Below, in pieces: positions 63,758 to 64,000 of a DNA stretch of 64,000 nucleotides. The stretch lies in the NCBI GenBank assembly GCA_019638395.1, contig JAHBTX010000001.1, forward strand, positions 868,001-932,000, in the 5' to 3' direction. The first letter of the stretch is position 1. Each line of letters begins with the position of its first letter. The translations under genes were made by a program, and so were the position numbers. This DNA comes from Cyclobacteriaceae bacterium. Lineage in GTDB: Bacteria; Bacteroidota; Bacteroidia; Cytophagales; Cyclobacteriaceae. A model generated the notes under the pieces. It saw nothing but the letters and a program-made list of their open reading frames with translations. It had not been told where the DNA came from and did no database searches.

Positions 63758-63909
63758 AACTTTTTTTGTGCGATTACACGGTAAAAGTGAAGGCTTAAGG
63801 CAGGATTATATAAAAGGAGTTACCGAACTGTAGCGTTAGCCGGATGAGCTGTTGAGGGCTGCCAACTGACCGATTTGATGGTTTTTGGTTTTATGTGTTA
63901 TCTTTAAAA

Positions 63910-64000
63910 ATGCAACAATCAGCCGCCACCGCACTCTTTCTTCCCATTGCTCTGGGCATTATTATGCTAGGGCTCGGACTTTCGCTTACGCTGGAAGATT
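63910..64000 (+). CDS. Bile acid:sodium symporter family protein, 3' partial
   Basis: The first 30 codons of a gene that runs off the right edge. It starts MQQSAATALFLPIALGIIM and continues GLGLSLTLED, the typical N-terminal helix of bile acid:sodium symporter (BASS/PanS) proteins. Family members move organic anions with sodium; the cargo cannot be told from this fragment. Confidence 0.7.
   Translation, partial: MQQSAATALFLPIALGIIMLGLGLSLTLED

Noticed and set aside
63874-63906. TTTG-21-TATCTTTA promoter-like pair before the symporter gene
   Set aside because: Its predicted start of transcription would fall on the ATG, so it would give a leaderless message; I leave it out as unproven.

Overview
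The window is a stretch of chromosome from a member of the Bacteroidota, most likely a Cytophagales-type gliding bacterium. The evidence is a complete GldA-GldF-GldG gliding ABC transporter, a SusC-type receptor, a TonB receptor paired with a DUF4249 lipoprotein, lineage families such as DUF3667, DUF4136 and DUF4340, start sites without strong Shine-Dalgarno sequences, and promoters that fit the Bacteroidota TTTG / TAnnTTTG pattern. Base composition and codon use look even throughout. I see no rRNA, CRISPR array, insertion sequence, integrase or phage gene, so this reads as ordinary core chromosome with some accessory genes.

Layout. 1-6808 (+): the end of a DinB-like gene, a 400-base gap holding palindromic elements, then a three-gene operon (cytochrome-domain lipoprotein, Tat-exported DUF1501 protein, and a membrane heme protein fused to carbohydrate-type modules). 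6990-17722 (-): a SusC receptor with no SusD beside it, a flotillin/NfeD pair, the DNA clamp dnaN, and gldA-gldF-gldG-DUF4340. 17865-26213: a thioredoxin-like secreted protein, a polyprenyl synthase, and a run of ion-transport genes (MscS, CorA, CorC-type CBS protein, Ca/Na antiporter). 26299-38238 (-): a TPR plus periplasmic-binding protein, guaA, a TPR protein, typA, a small CarboxypepD-domain protein, an rRNA methyltransferase-like gene, a GH51 arabinofuranosidase and ppc. 38403-44279 (+): a DUF4136 lipoprotein, tRNA-Gln, prs, rplY, pth, a 56-residue secreted peptide, a class III aminotransferase and an AI-2E-family permease. 44292-53794 (-): hslV, a Uma2 endonuclease with a degenerate internal duplication, the E2 subunit of pyruvate dehydrogenase, a large peptidase/propeller/barrel protein, a MITE-like repeat, and the DUF4249/TonB receptor pair. 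53939-64000: a 40-residue membrane peptide, a bestrophin channel, an SPFH protein followed by a 51-residue Arc-type DNA-binding protein, DoxX, NmrA-like and DUF3667 genes, a LytS/LytR-type two-component pair, another TonB receptor, and the first 30 codons of a bile-acid:sodium symporter family gene.

How the genes work together. Housekeeping blocks dominate: tRNA-Gln-prs-rplY-pth serve nucleotide supply and translation, and typA-TPR-guaA form a compact leftward operon. The envelope theme is strong, with gliding/secretion ABC genes, three TonB-dependent receptors, many lipoproteins and two independent SPFH membrane-scaffold loci. The most unusual items are the five-module heme protein operon at the left end, the SPFH-Arc pair, the 1001-residue metalloprotease-like outer-membrane protein, the duplicated Uma2 protein, the palindromic elements at 485-789 and 50339-50461, and two small genes at 41750 and 53939. 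No obviously new defence or mobile system was found.
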